Shown: one piece after another, positions 7,434 through 14,990 of the stretch | Numbering within the stretch: the first letter of the stretch is position 1 | Layout: every line of letters begins with the position of its first letter | Assembly (NCBI RefSeq): GCF_002161065.1 | Contig: NZ_NFLV01000026.1 | Location: 1-48,940 of the forward strand | Direction: 5' to 3' | DNA length: 48,940 nucleotides | DNA from: Eubacterium sp. An11 | GTDB lineage: Bacteria; Bacillota; Clostridia; Lachnospirales; Lachnospiraceae | Position numbers and translations under genes: made by a program | The notes under the pieces: model-generated | Database searches by the model: none | What the model saw: the letters and a program-made list of their open reading frames with translations, nothing else | What the model was told of the DNA's origin: nothing

Positions 7434-8093
7434 TTACAGAAGCTCAAAATGATTCCTGCTGAATTTTAAGATTCCTTCGTCCCGCATCCGGCACAGCTCC
7501 CCGGACATGGCGCTTCTGTCCACCGAGAGATAATCGGCCATCTGCTGCCGGTTGAAAGGAACATCAAAAACCGGGCTTCCAGCTTTCATGGACCGCTCCG
7601 ACAAATAGGACAGCAATTTCTCCCTGGTGGTCCGCTGGGACATATGTGTAATCTTTCTGGTAAGCATCAGATTCTTCTGCGCCATTATGGAAATCAGGTT
7701 CTGTATCAGACGGCTGTGAAAATCGCAGGCCGAAGGACAGGTGGTCAGCACCCGGTTAATGTCCAGAAAAAGCACGGTGCTTGGGCGTACCGCCACCGCG
7801 TTGTTCTGCATTTCTTCACCGTCAAGACAGGCATATACTTCCCCAAAAATTTCACCTTCCACGATTTCGCTCAAAATACTCAGATTGCCCCAGTAATCTT
7901 CTTTTTGAATATGGACAGCGCCCTCCAGCAGCATCGCCACGCTGGTAATCCGGCTGCCTCTCTGAAAAATGCAGTCTCCTTTCTCATAACTCCTTATAAA
8001 TGAGGAGAGGCAGTCCATCATAGCTGCAATTTCTTCCTCCGTGATACCAGCAAACAATTTTGTCTTCGCCAACATTGAAATATATTGTTCCAT
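7434..8093 (-). CDS. Crp/Fnr family transcriptional regulator (probable nitrosative/redox sensor)
   Basis: A 219-residue regulator: cyclic-nucleotide-binding-like beta barrel (residues 1-120, KGDCIFQRGSRITSVAMLLEGAVHI, EGEIFGEVYACL), dimer helix, then winged helix (NRQQMADYLSVDRSAMSGELCRMRDEGILKF). It lacks an N-terminal Cys cluster, so it is not a classical Fe-S FNR. It is divergent to an Fe-S protein that in many Clostridia pairs with hcp, and hcp lies further along, so it may be the HcpR-like activator of both. Matching GTTGT-N4/5-ACAAC palindromes lie before both targets. Confidence 0.88.
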   Translation of the reverse strand: MEQYISMLAKTKLFAGITEEEIAAMMDCLSSFIRSYEKGDCIFQRGSRITSVAMLLEGAVHIQKEDYWGNLSILSEIVEGEIFGEVYACLDGEEMQNNAVAVRPSTVLFLDINRVLTTCPSACDFHSRLIQNLISIMAQKNLMLTRKITHMSQRTTREKLLSYLSERSMKAGSPVFDVPFNRQQMADYLSVDRSAMSGELCRMRDEGILKFSRNHFELL

Positions 8094-8561
8094 CGTTTTT
8101 CCTTTCAGCTACACACTTTTAAGAAACAATTCGGTCATGCACCTGACAAAGCGAGAAAAGCGTACAACGTTCCTTTTCATAAACATTTTTACTCTGACAG
8201 ACATAACAGATTATTGTTGTTCAGTATAGCAAATTTCTTTTAGAATTACTATCATTAAATTGGGATTTGTAAATCTCTTTGCAGTCTGCGTGTATAGAGA
8301 TTTACAAAGAATCCTGGCTACCCTGGCGAAACAACAGATTGTGGCAGTTTTTGGCTGTGGTCCATCGATGATAACAAAAATACCTGATTCAAACCGATAC
8401 AAGAGCTACCTGTGCGGCCTGCTCGGCAGGTGCATTCATGCCAGACGGACATGACCGTAAATTTTGGTATCCGCTGATTTCTCTGTATAACCATAACCTG
8501 CTGATTTGTCAATGTAGCACAGGATTTTTGTAAAGGTGGAACAGAGGATTTTCAACAGGCA

Positions 8562-8696
8562 AATGGCGTTTTGGACACGTACGGCTTTCGACCGCGAGCT
8601 GTGAAGGAGGACTGGGAAAGATATCTCACAAGGATATCCCTGGTCAGTCCGACTGAGGGCCGAGACGGGCGAATCCGTATGTGCCCTTACGCCATT
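8562..8696. ncRNA. Candidate structured RNA of unknown class
   Basis: A long closing helix forms from AATGGCGT (8562-8569) with ACGCCATT (8689-8696) and GGACACGTACGG (8573-8584) with CCGTATGTGCCC (8675-8686; one mismatch, one G-U). Inside, GGACTG (8609-8614) pairs with CAGTCC (8645-8650) and GATATC (8620-8625) with GATATC (8633-8638). The remainder (CTTTC...GAAGG, GCC...GGGC) could give a three- or four-way junction. It matches no riboswitch consensus I can recall. Orientation is unproven; the next plus-strand gene begins 200 bases later. Confidence 0.5.
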
Positions 8697-8791
8697 GTCT
8701 GTCTGAGCAGATAGCTGTTACCATCTTTACAAATCCCCATTTATCCGTTGCAAAAACAACAGACTATTCCCCATCTATATAGTATACTGCG

Positions 8792-8806
8792 GTTGTCAGG
8801 AACAAC
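8792..8806. promoter_or_regulatory. Candidate Crp/Fnr operator before the Fe-S gene
   Basis: GTTGTCAGGAACAAC: half-sites GTTGT and ACAAC with five central bases, close to the hcp site GTTGTTATAACAAC at 14891-14904 (four central bases). A TATAAT at 8855-8860 would place the site near -68. Confidence 0.4.
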
Positions 8807-8895
8807 TACAAACAGGGACTGTTATTTTCCCTTCCATTTATAACATGAAATCACTATAATCACTAAAGATATGACTTTACGAGGAGGCCAACGAA

Positions 8896-9666
8896 ATGAT
8901 ACGAAGAATTATTCAGATTGATGAAGAGAAATGTAATGGCTGCGGGGCTTGTGCCACTGCCTGTCATGAAGGCGCCATCGGCATGGTGGACGGAAAAGCG
9001 AAGCTTCTCCGGGATGATTACTGTGATGGTCTGGGAGACTGCCTGCCGGCCTGTCCCATGGATGCCATTCATTTTGTAGAGCGGGAGGCGGCTGCCTATG
9101 ATGCGGAAGCCGTAAAGGCGGCACAGGAAGCTGCCGCCCGAAAAGCCGCCGCTGCGACTGAAGCACCGCTTCCTTGCGGATGCCCGGGCAGTCAGGCAAA
9201 ACGTCTGCACCGCTCTCCAATGGAGGCCAGCGAGGCTGGCAGCCAGGCTGGTGCATTTGAGGGAGCGGGCGGACTCTGCGCAGAAAGGCCGGCAGCGACC
9301 AGCCAGTTGTCTCAGTGGCCGGTGCAGATCAAACTTGTGCCGGTAAATGCTCCGTATTTTGATGGAGCCAATCTGCTTATCGCCGCCGACTGTACCGCTT
9401 ACGCCTACGGGGATTTCCACAATCGTTTCATCCGAAACCGGATCACGCTGGTAGGCTGCCCGAAACTGGATGAGGGGGATTATACAGAAAAACTTACCGC
9501 CATCATCCGGGAAAATAATATCAAAAGTGTCACCATCGTCCGCATGGAAGTGCCATGCTGCGGCGGTCTGGAGCGCGCTGCCGTACAGGCACTGAAAGAC
9601 AGCGGTAAGTTTATTCCGTGGCAGGTGGCGGTCATTTCTACGGATGGCAGAATTATCAGTGAGTGA
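8896..9666 (+). CDS. 4Fe-4S ferredoxin-type iron-sulfur protein, hcp-associated
   Basis: A 256-residue protein with strong GAGGAGG ribosome site. First cluster ligands Cys13, 16, 19, 23 (CNGCGACATAC) are canonical. The second motif keeps Cys43, 49 and 53 but has Leu46 where the second Cys is expected (CDGLGDCLPACP), a feature of this family, so that site may bind a 3Fe-4S cluster or be degenerate. An Ala-rich linker (70-95) and CGCPGS (about 98) precede a C-terminal domain ending in PCCGGLERAA. It probably passes electrons to Hcp or a related reductase. It is divergent from the Crp/Fnr gene. Confidence 0.85.
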   Translation: MIRRIIQIDEEKCNGCGACATACHEGAIGMVDGKAKLLRDDYCDGLGDCLPACPMDAIHFVEREAAAYDAEAVKAAQEAAARKAAAATEAPLPCGCPGSQAKRLHRSPMEASEAGSQAGAFEGAGGLCAERPAATSQLSQWPVQIKLVPVNAPYFDGANLLIAADCTAYAYGDFHNRFIRNRITLVGCPKLDEGDYTEKLTAIIRENNIKSVTIVRMEVPCCGGLERAAVQALKDSGKFIPWQVAVISTDGRIISE

Positions 9667-9774
9667 TCCACAGGCACATCTCCCACTATTATTCATCAAA
9701 TACTCCCGCCGTTTACGCTGCCGTCCTGCAATCCATAAAAATGCATCCTGTTATTTACAAAATAGCCCTGCAGT

Positions 9775-11949
9775 TTATGATGCGGACGTACGGTTTACAA
9801 TTTTGTAGTAAGTCCGTGAAGTCAGGGCGTACACGGCGGAATAAATAACTGCAAATACAAGGTAACATACAAGCATCACTCTGTTTAAGAGCGGCCGGTT
9901 GTCAATGACCGAATAATTCAGAAGAATATAGATGATATTCGATGTGAATACAAAATGCACACCGGCCACCAGCAGGGGCAGCGAAAATACTGTGAGCATC
10001 TGGGAACGGATGCTCTTTTTGATTTCTGTCTTGGTCATACCTATTTTCTGCATGATGGTAAAACGTGCCTGATCTTCATAACCTTCCGATATCTGCTTAT
10101 AATACATGATCAACGCCGTCACAAATATAAATAATACATTCATGATAATCGCCAGAAACAGGAGACCACCCGCCAGGCCATAGAACCGTTCCCCCCGCTC
10201 CGCTTTCAGGTAGCAGACGGTATCTGAGGAATCATCCGATTGTCCCGGCAGTTTCTCAACCGCAGTGTTTATTTTCTCGTAAATGTCCTGTTTTTCCTGA
10301 TCTGTGCCGTCAATATTGACACCGTACTCCCAGTGGTACGCCATATAATTTGCTTCTTCATACCGAGCGGCGCCCTCTTTTCCTCCCATGAAGGAATACA
10401 GATCCGGAACAGCCAGGTATATTTCATCGCAATCATAAACATCCAGCGCAATACCGTCCAGCCGCACGCCTGCCATTATCGGAATCTTGCGGGTCTGCTC
10501 TTTTATCTTCACTTCTTTTCCATCATATAACCACATGTGATCAGAATCATATTTGACATCTTTTGACGCCAGAAGAGTTTCATTCTGCGCCAGCGTATAA
10601 GAAGTACCGCACAGGCGGTTATAATCATCCAGAGACAGCACATGGATATAGACAATTTTCTGACTGCCCTGCTCCCAGCCGGTAAAATATCCCGGCGTGT
10701 ACCAGGTATCCCTCATATCCAGGCGCAGATCCAGACAGCCATTTTCCATCACCGCCATGAAATTAGCTGAATAGTCCTCCGAAATTTCTGTTCCTTTCTT
10801 GTTTTTATAGCGTTCTGCTGCATTTTCCAGATCCGCGCGAAGCTCCTTCGTATACGATCCTGCTGTCATTTCCTCCGGTACATTTTCTGCCGGAATCTCC
10901 ACGGAAACGCCGGCATCATATGGATAATGATCGTTGACCGTGCCGATGGAACCGCTGTAAAAAGCCACCGCAAAAGATAAAATAGCAAGAATCAGCGTCA
11001 CCAGAATACAAATGGCCGCCAGGCTGGCACCGTTCCGTTTCATACGGAAGGACATCGTCGATACCGTAACAAAATGTGATGTCTTATAATAATACTTCTT
11101 ATTATTCTGCAAGATCCGGCACAGAAAAATCGAAGCGCAGATGAACAGTAAAAATGTTCCGGCGATGAGGAGTACGCCCGCCGCCGCCACCTCGCCTGCC
11201 CCGATGGGATTTCTCATCTTTATGGCAATGCCATAGGCTGCCGCCAGAAACAAAAAACTGATAATCACCGGAATCTTCCGGCTTTGCGGCGGCTGTTCTC
11301 CCATGGAACCACCGCGAAGAAGCTCGATAGGATTATTTTTCTTAATCTGATAAAGGGAATTGATCAGGATAAGAAAATAAATGACCACAAAAAGCACCGC
11401 TGCTGTCAGCGCAGATTTTCCATCGATATAAATGCGGTAATTGACCTGTTTATCCATGATATTGACCAGACCGAGCTCCGCCACTTTGGAGAAGGCCACG
11501 CCCAGGAACAGGCCGCCGGCCAGGACAATCACGTAGGAAATCACCGTCTCCCAGAACAAAATGTGAAACAGATTTCCCTTGTTCATACCGAGTATATTAT
11601 AAAGTCCCAGCTCCTTTTTCCTGCTCTTGATGAGTCCCGCGCTGGTATAAAATAAAAACGGAACAGAAAATACGCCGATTCCCCAGCCGCCCACATCAAA
11701 CAGCACCGGCAGAACCTCCCTGCCTGGCAGACTGCCCACCACTTCGGAAGCACCGAGGAAACGGAAAATGTAAAACACCATGACCATGGCCATGCCGGCC
11801 ACAAAGTACGGATAATATAACTGCCTGTTTTTCCGGATTCCCGTCCAGGCCAGCCGGAAATAAATGCTTCTGCCCGGCCGCTGGTCTTTGTCCCGGCTTT
11901 TTTCAGATTTTTTTAAATCCCTGCGGCTTTCTTCCTGTCCTTTTTTCAT
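9775..11949 (-). CDS. Bce-type ABC transporter permease (FtsX family)
   Basis: A 724-residue membrane protein with about ten helices. It has an N-terminal RLAWTGIRKNRQLYYPYF start, an FtsX domain (SAGLIKSRKKELGLYNILGM, residues about 105-125), a large extracellular domain between helices 7 and 8 (residues about 355-610) and a second FtsX block. This is the BceB/VraG architecture, used to sense and remove cell-wall-active peptides such as bacitracin or lantibiotics from lipid II-cycle targets. Its ATG overlaps the stop of the ATPase gene by four bases. It ends 109 bases from the convergent Fe-S gene with no clear terminator between. Confidence 0.92.
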   Translation of the reverse strand: MKKGQEESRRDLKKSEKSRDKDQRPGRSIYFRLAWTGIRKNRQLYYPYFVAGMAMVMVFYIFRFLGASEVVGSLPGREVLPVLFDVGGWGIGVFSVPFLFYTSAGLIKSRKKELGLYNILGMNKGNLFHILFWETVISYVIVLAGGLFLGVAFSKVAELGLVNIMDKQVNYRIYIDGKSALTAAVLFVVIYFLILINSLYQIKKNNPIELLRGGSMGEQPPQSRKIPVIISFLFLAAAYGIAIKMRNPIGAGEVAAAGVLLIAGTFLLFICASIFLCRILQNNKKYYYKTSHFVTVSTMSFRMKRNGASLAAICILVTLILAILSFAVAFYSGSIGTVNDHYPYDAGVSVEIPAENVPEEMTAGSYTKELRADLENAAERYKNKKGTEISEDYSANFMAVMENGCLDLRLDMRDTWYTPGYFTGWEQGSQKIVYIHVLSLDDYNRLCGTSYTLAQNETLLASKDVKYDSDHMWLYDGKEVKIKEQTRKIPIMAGVRLDGIALDVYDCDEIYLAVPDLYSFMGGKEGAARYEEANYMAYHWEYGVNIDGTDQEKQDIYEKINTAVEKLPGQSDDSSDTVCYLKAERGERFYGLAGGLLFLAIIMNVLFIFVTALIMYYKQISEGYEDQARFTIMQKIGMTKTEIKKSIRSQMLTVFSLPLLVAGVHFVFTSNIIYILLNYSVIDNRPLLNRVMLVCYLVFAVIYSAVYALTSRTYYKIVNRTSAS

Positions 11950-12710
11950 CGCACCTCACCTCCGGTCATGAGAATGGTAAGGGTGTCGGAAATTTTTTGA
12001 TACAGCTGCTCATCACTGTCCTCACCCCGGTAAATCTGATGGAATACTTCTCCGTCTTTGATGAACAGCACCCGATTGGCTTTGCTGGCAGCTGCCGTGG
12101 AATGAGTCACCATCAGAATCGTCTGCCCCGAATGATTTACTGCTGAAAACAACCGCAGAAGTTCATCCGAAGAGCGGGAATCCAGGGCGCCGGTAGGCTC
12201 ATCGGCCAGTATCAGTTTCGGTTCAGTGATCAGCGCCCGCGCCACCGCCGCCCGCTGCTTCTGTCCACCGGACACCTCATAAGGATACTTTTTCAGCAGA
12301 TCCTTGATGCCCAGCATTTTTGCGATAGGATTTAAACGCCTGATCATCTGCTTGTACGGTACATTTGCCAGCACCAGAGGAAGATAGATGTTATCCTCCA
12401 GATTGAAGGTGTCCAGCAGATTAAAATCCTGGAACACAAATCCCAGATTGTCCCGCCGAAACTGCGCCAGCCTGCTCTCGGAAATCTGCGTGATATCCTT
12501 GCCGTTTAACAAAACCGAACCACTGGTAGGTTTATCAAGGGCCGCCAGAATGTTCAGAAGTGTCGTCTTTCCGGAGCCGGATTCGCCCATGATCGCCACA
12601 AACTCTCCCTGTTCCACGGAAAAATTCACATTTTTAAGGGCAGTCACCTGATTGGATCCAAACCGTGTGGTATACACTTTTTTCAATGCTTTTACTTCCA
12701 GAATACTCAT
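11946..12710 (-). CDS. Bce-type ABC transporter ATP-binding protein
   Basis: A 254-residue ATPase. Walker A GESGSGKTT, Q-loop FVFQDFNLL, signature VSGGQKQR, Walker [13 protein letters not shown] and the switch His (VTHS) are all intact. It belongs to the MacB/BceA group. Start ATG follows AAGGAGG. It overlaps the permease by four bases and is downstream of its kinase, completing a BceRS-BceAB unit. Candidate regulator sites lie 85-100 bases upstream. Confidence 0.95.
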   Translation of the reverse strand: MSILEVKALKKVYTTRFGSNQVTALKNVNFSVEQGEFVAIMGESGSGKTTLLNILAALDKPTSGSVLLNGKDITQISESRLAQFRRDNLGFVFQDFNLLDTFNLEDNIYLPLVLANVPYKQMIRRLNPIAKMLGIKDLLKKYPYEVSGGQKQRAAVARALITEPKLILADEPTGALDSRSSDELLRLFSAVNHSGQTILMVTHSTAAASKANRVLFIKDGEVFHQIYRGEDSDEQLYQKISDTLTILMTGGEVR

Positions 12711-12733
12711 AAATGATACCTCCTTCTGACAGC

Positions 12734-12809
12734 ATCATACCAAAAAAGGGAAAATGCATTCCATGGAATCGGCTTACATTTTCCCCTGCACTTCTAACAT
12801 TTTTGTAAG
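12734..12809 (-). promoter_or_regulatory. Regulated promoter of the Bce-type transporter
   Basis: On the minus strand a dyad CTTACAAAAATGTTAG (12794-12809) and another half AATGTAAG (near 12772) precede a TATGAT -10 (12734-12739) with no good -35. A TTACA/TGTAA dyad at this distance resembles BceR-type binding sites. The assignment is by position and similarity only. Confidence 0.45.
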
Positions 12810-12887
12810 ATTTGAAATTGCACATCCACCGGACTTTACGACGACAGACTACGTGCATTGGCGCTTCGAAATCACACTTTATTGCCG

Positions 12888-13880
12888 TCAATCTCCGCCA
12901 CACCTGTCTTTATTCAAATCAATCCGCACCGTCGTCCCCTCGTCCACCACAGAGCTTATGGTAATCCGATGCCCCAGCCGCCGGCAGATTTCCCGGCAGA
13001 GATAAAGTCCGATACCGCTGGCCCGCTTATCCCCGCGGCCGTTGCCGCCGGTAAATCCTTTCTCAAAAATACGCGGAATATCCTCCGGCGCAATGCCGAT
13101 GCCCGTATCGGCAATACACAGCGTTTCCAGACTTTCCATATAAATTCGGACAGAACCCTTCTTTGTATATTTAAGGGCATTGGACAGAATCTGTTCCACC
13201 ACAAAGGAAAGCCACTTCTCATCGGAAAGGACTCTGTCATTCACAGGCTCGTAATCAAGCCGCAGCTTCTTTATGATAAAATCTCCCCGGAACTTACGGA
13301 TATTCTCCCGGATAATTTTATCCAGACTGACCTCACGAAAAACATAATCCGTACTCTCCGAACCCATTTTCAGGTAGGTGAGCACCATCCCCACATATTG
13401 TTCAATATGCAGCAGCTCCGATCGGAGCTGTCTGGCCAGCGCAGAATCTTCTGCACCAAGCTGCAGACGCATGGATGCAATCGGCGTTTTAATCTGATGC
13501 ACCCACAAAGTAAAATACTGAAAAGCGTCATTTCTGGCCTGCGCTGCCTCATCCTGCATCCGCTGCCTTTCCCGGCAGAGGTTTACAATGATACGCTGAT
13601 AATCCTTATCCTTTAAGCCCCGGTTCTCCATGCAAAGTTCCCGCAGACTTTCCTCACTAATATACTGCATTTCTTCCAGACGCCTGTGCTGCCGGTACGC
13701 TTTCCAGACGCCTGTGCCGGCAAACAACAAGCCCAGCAGCCCGCAAAGCGCCGCCGGATACAGCACTGCAGGAAGCGGCAGATGATACAGATAAAAAACG
13801 CCGGCAAAAATGCCGGCAGACAGGATTTCCAGCAGAATGATATATTTATGATCCCAGAGGTATTGTGCTGTGAATCGCAT
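12888..13880 (-). CDS. Bce-type intramembrane-sensing histidine kinase
   Basis: A 330-residue kinase with two helices (residues about 13-32 and 38-58) and almost no extracellular loop, so it cannot sense ligand alone; such kinases read the state of the partner transporter. The dimerisation/phospho-acceptor motif is WVHQIKTPIASM with His128. The ATPase domain has N-box EQILSNALKYT, IADTGIGI and GIGLYLCREI. Ribosome site AAAGGGAGG. It follows the response regulator by 148 bases containing a hairpin and precedes the ATPase by 177 bases. Confidence 0.93.
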   Translation of the reverse strand: MRFTAQYLWDHKYIILLEILSAGIFAGVFYLYHLPLPAVLYPAALCGLLGLLFAGTGVWKAYRQHRRLEEMQYISEESLRELCMENRGLKDKDYQRIIVNLCRERQRMQDEAAQARNDAFQYFTLWVHQIKTPIASMRLQLGAEDSALARQLRSELLHIEQYVGMVLTYLKMGSESTDYVFREVSLDKIIRENIRKFRGDFIIKKLRLDYEPVNDRVLSDEKWLSFVVEQILSNALKYTKKGSVRIYMESLETLCIADTGIGIAPEDIPRIFEKGFTGGNGRGDKRASGIGLYLCREICRRLGHRITISSVVDEGTTVRIDLNKDRCGGD

Positions 13881-13989
13881 TTTAGGTCCTCCCTTTAAAT
13901 AATATTGACACTTACCATAAAAATGATATTATATAAATACAAAGAAATCTTCTTTCGGAGTGAAGAAGATACTATTACTAATTTAAAGC

Positions 13990-14016
13990 AAGAGGAACTC
14001 AGGACGGGTTCCTCTT
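13990..14016. terminator. Hairpin between regulator and kinase genes
   Basis: AAGAGGAAC (13990-13998) pairs with GTTCCTCTT (14008-14016). On the plus strand TACTTTTT follows; on the minus (gene) strand GCTTTAAA follows. It may lower kinase expression relative to the regulator or be an attenuator. Confidence 0.45.
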
Positions 14017-14028
14017 TACTTTTTCCCT

Positions 14029-14721
14029 CTATTTCCCATCGTCCTTTTCTTCCTGAATATAATACCCTACTCCAAACTTTGTTCCGATAAAATTCTCCAG
14101 TCCACTGGCCTCCAGCTTCTTCCGAAGCCGGTTCACATTGACGGACAGCGTATTGTCATCCACATAGCAGTCTGACTCCCACAGAGCGTCCATGAGCCGT
14201 TCCCGGCTGACAATGGCTCCTTTGTTTTCCATGAGAAGAGACAGAATCCGGTGTTCATTTTTGGTCAGTTCAATGACCGCGTCACCGTATTGCAGCGTAT
14301 TATTTTCCAGATTGAGGAAGGCACCGCGACATTCCAGTACCGGCATATGCCCGGCAAAGTCATAGGCCCGGCGCAGCAGCGCCTGGATTTTGGCGATCAG
14401 TACATCGTAATCAAAAGGTTTTGCGATAAAGTCATCCCCTCCCATGTTCATGGCCATAATCTGATTCATATTATCAGACGCTGAAGAGAGAAAAAGGATG
14501 GGCACGTTGGATATTCTGCGAATCTCACGGCACCAGTGGTATCCGTCAAAAGCCGGCAGACCGATGTCCATGATAACCAAATGCGGCTGACACTCCACAA
14601 ATTCCGTGAGGATATTGCGGTAATTTTCCACACCGAACACTTCCAGTTCCCATTTTGTGCAGCGGTCTTTCACTGCATCCAGAATTCCCTTGTCATCTTC
14701 TATCATAAAAATGCGATACAT
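14029..14721 (-). CDS. Bce-type OmpR family response regulator
   Basis: A 230-residue regulator. The start is placed at ATG 14721 (MYRIFMIEDD), which has GGAGG close upstream, rather than four codons earlier. The receiver has Asp in VIMDIGLPAFDG and the KPF motif (DDFIAKPFDYDVL). The winged-helix domain includes LTKNEHRILSLLMENKGAIVSRE-type residues and the VDDNTLSVNVNRLRKKL recognition helix. It pairs with the kinase and BceAB-type transporter downstream and likely binds the dyads before the ATPase gene. Confidence 0.94.
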   Translation of the reverse strand: MYRIFMIEDDKGILDAVKDRCTKWELEVFGVENYRNILTEFVECQPHLVIMDIGLPAFDGYHWCREIRRISNVPILFLSSASDNMNQIMAMNMGGDDFIAKPFDYDVLIAKIQALLRRAYDFAGHMPVLECRGAFLNLENNTLQYGDAVIELTKNEHRILSLLMENKGAIVSRERLMDALWESDCYVDDNTLSVNVNRLRKKLEASGLENFIGTKFGVGYYIQEEKDDGK

Positions 14722-14753
14722 TATTTCCTCCATCTATATGTCACTTTTCATCC

Positions 14754-14803
14754 ATAAGCTATATTTCATATTTTGTTCGTAAGCCATATCCCATATTTTG
14801 TTC
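14754..14803. repeat. Two tandem 25-bp repeats in the regulator/hcp intergenic region
   Basis: Unit 1 (14754-14778) and unit 2 (14779-14803) match at about 20 of 25 positions, sharing the block CATATTTTGTTC. A partial third copy begins ATAA. They lie 33 bases upstream of the response-regulator start, so could be a binding array for its control. Confidence 0.6.
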
Positions 14804-14890
14804 ATAAACAGCAGCATATTGTTTCCTGCCAGATTATAATAATTCATTTGAAAAAGTATGGCAAGAAATGTATCGAAAACTTATATTTCT

Positions 14891-14932
14891 GTTGTTATAA
14901 CAACCGAATCTTTTTATCCCTCATACTATAAT
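14891..14932 (+). promoter_or_regulatory. hcp promoter with palindromic Crp/Fnr-type operator
   Basis: GTTGTTATAACAAC (14891-14904) is a perfect 14-bp palindrome. TATAAT at 14927-14932 predicts a start near 14939, so the palindrome centre lies at about -41.5, the standard class II activator position for Crp/Fnr proteins. Confidence 0.6.
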
Positions 14933-14990
14933 CTGAATCGAAACACAAGAAAACCCTTTCATACTAACAATACGACAGGAGAAATATATT

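Larger units (their letters stand above)
8094..8895. other. 800-base gap with structured element and inverted repeats
   Basis: No protein gene is supported. Seen here: a perfect 13-bp hairpin TTTGTAAATCTCT (8266-8278) with 8296-8308; an inverted pair GGGATTTGTAAA (from 8262) and TTTACAAATCCC (about 8726-8737) that brackets about 470 bases; a CCTGCTCGGCAGG palindrome near 8429; and a strongly folding segment at 8562-8696 described separately. Bases around 8505-8560 (TGTAGCACAGG, GGTGGAACAGAGG) recall the repeated GTGGCACA-type ends of some insertion sequences, so part may be an IS relic. Confidence 0.5.

Noticed and set aside
8562-8696. Group II intron domain V, suggested by CACGTACGG and CCGTATG
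   Set aside because: The two arms are in the wrong order and no bulged AGC/GAAA-type features or reverse transcriptase are present.
8863-9699. Open frame of about 278 codons opposite the Fe-S protein gene
   Set aside because: The plus strand has clear cluster motifs and ribosome site; the minus frame is a shadow of its composition.
14754-14803. CRISPR array
   Set aside because: Only two abutting 25-bp copies with no spacers and no cas genes.
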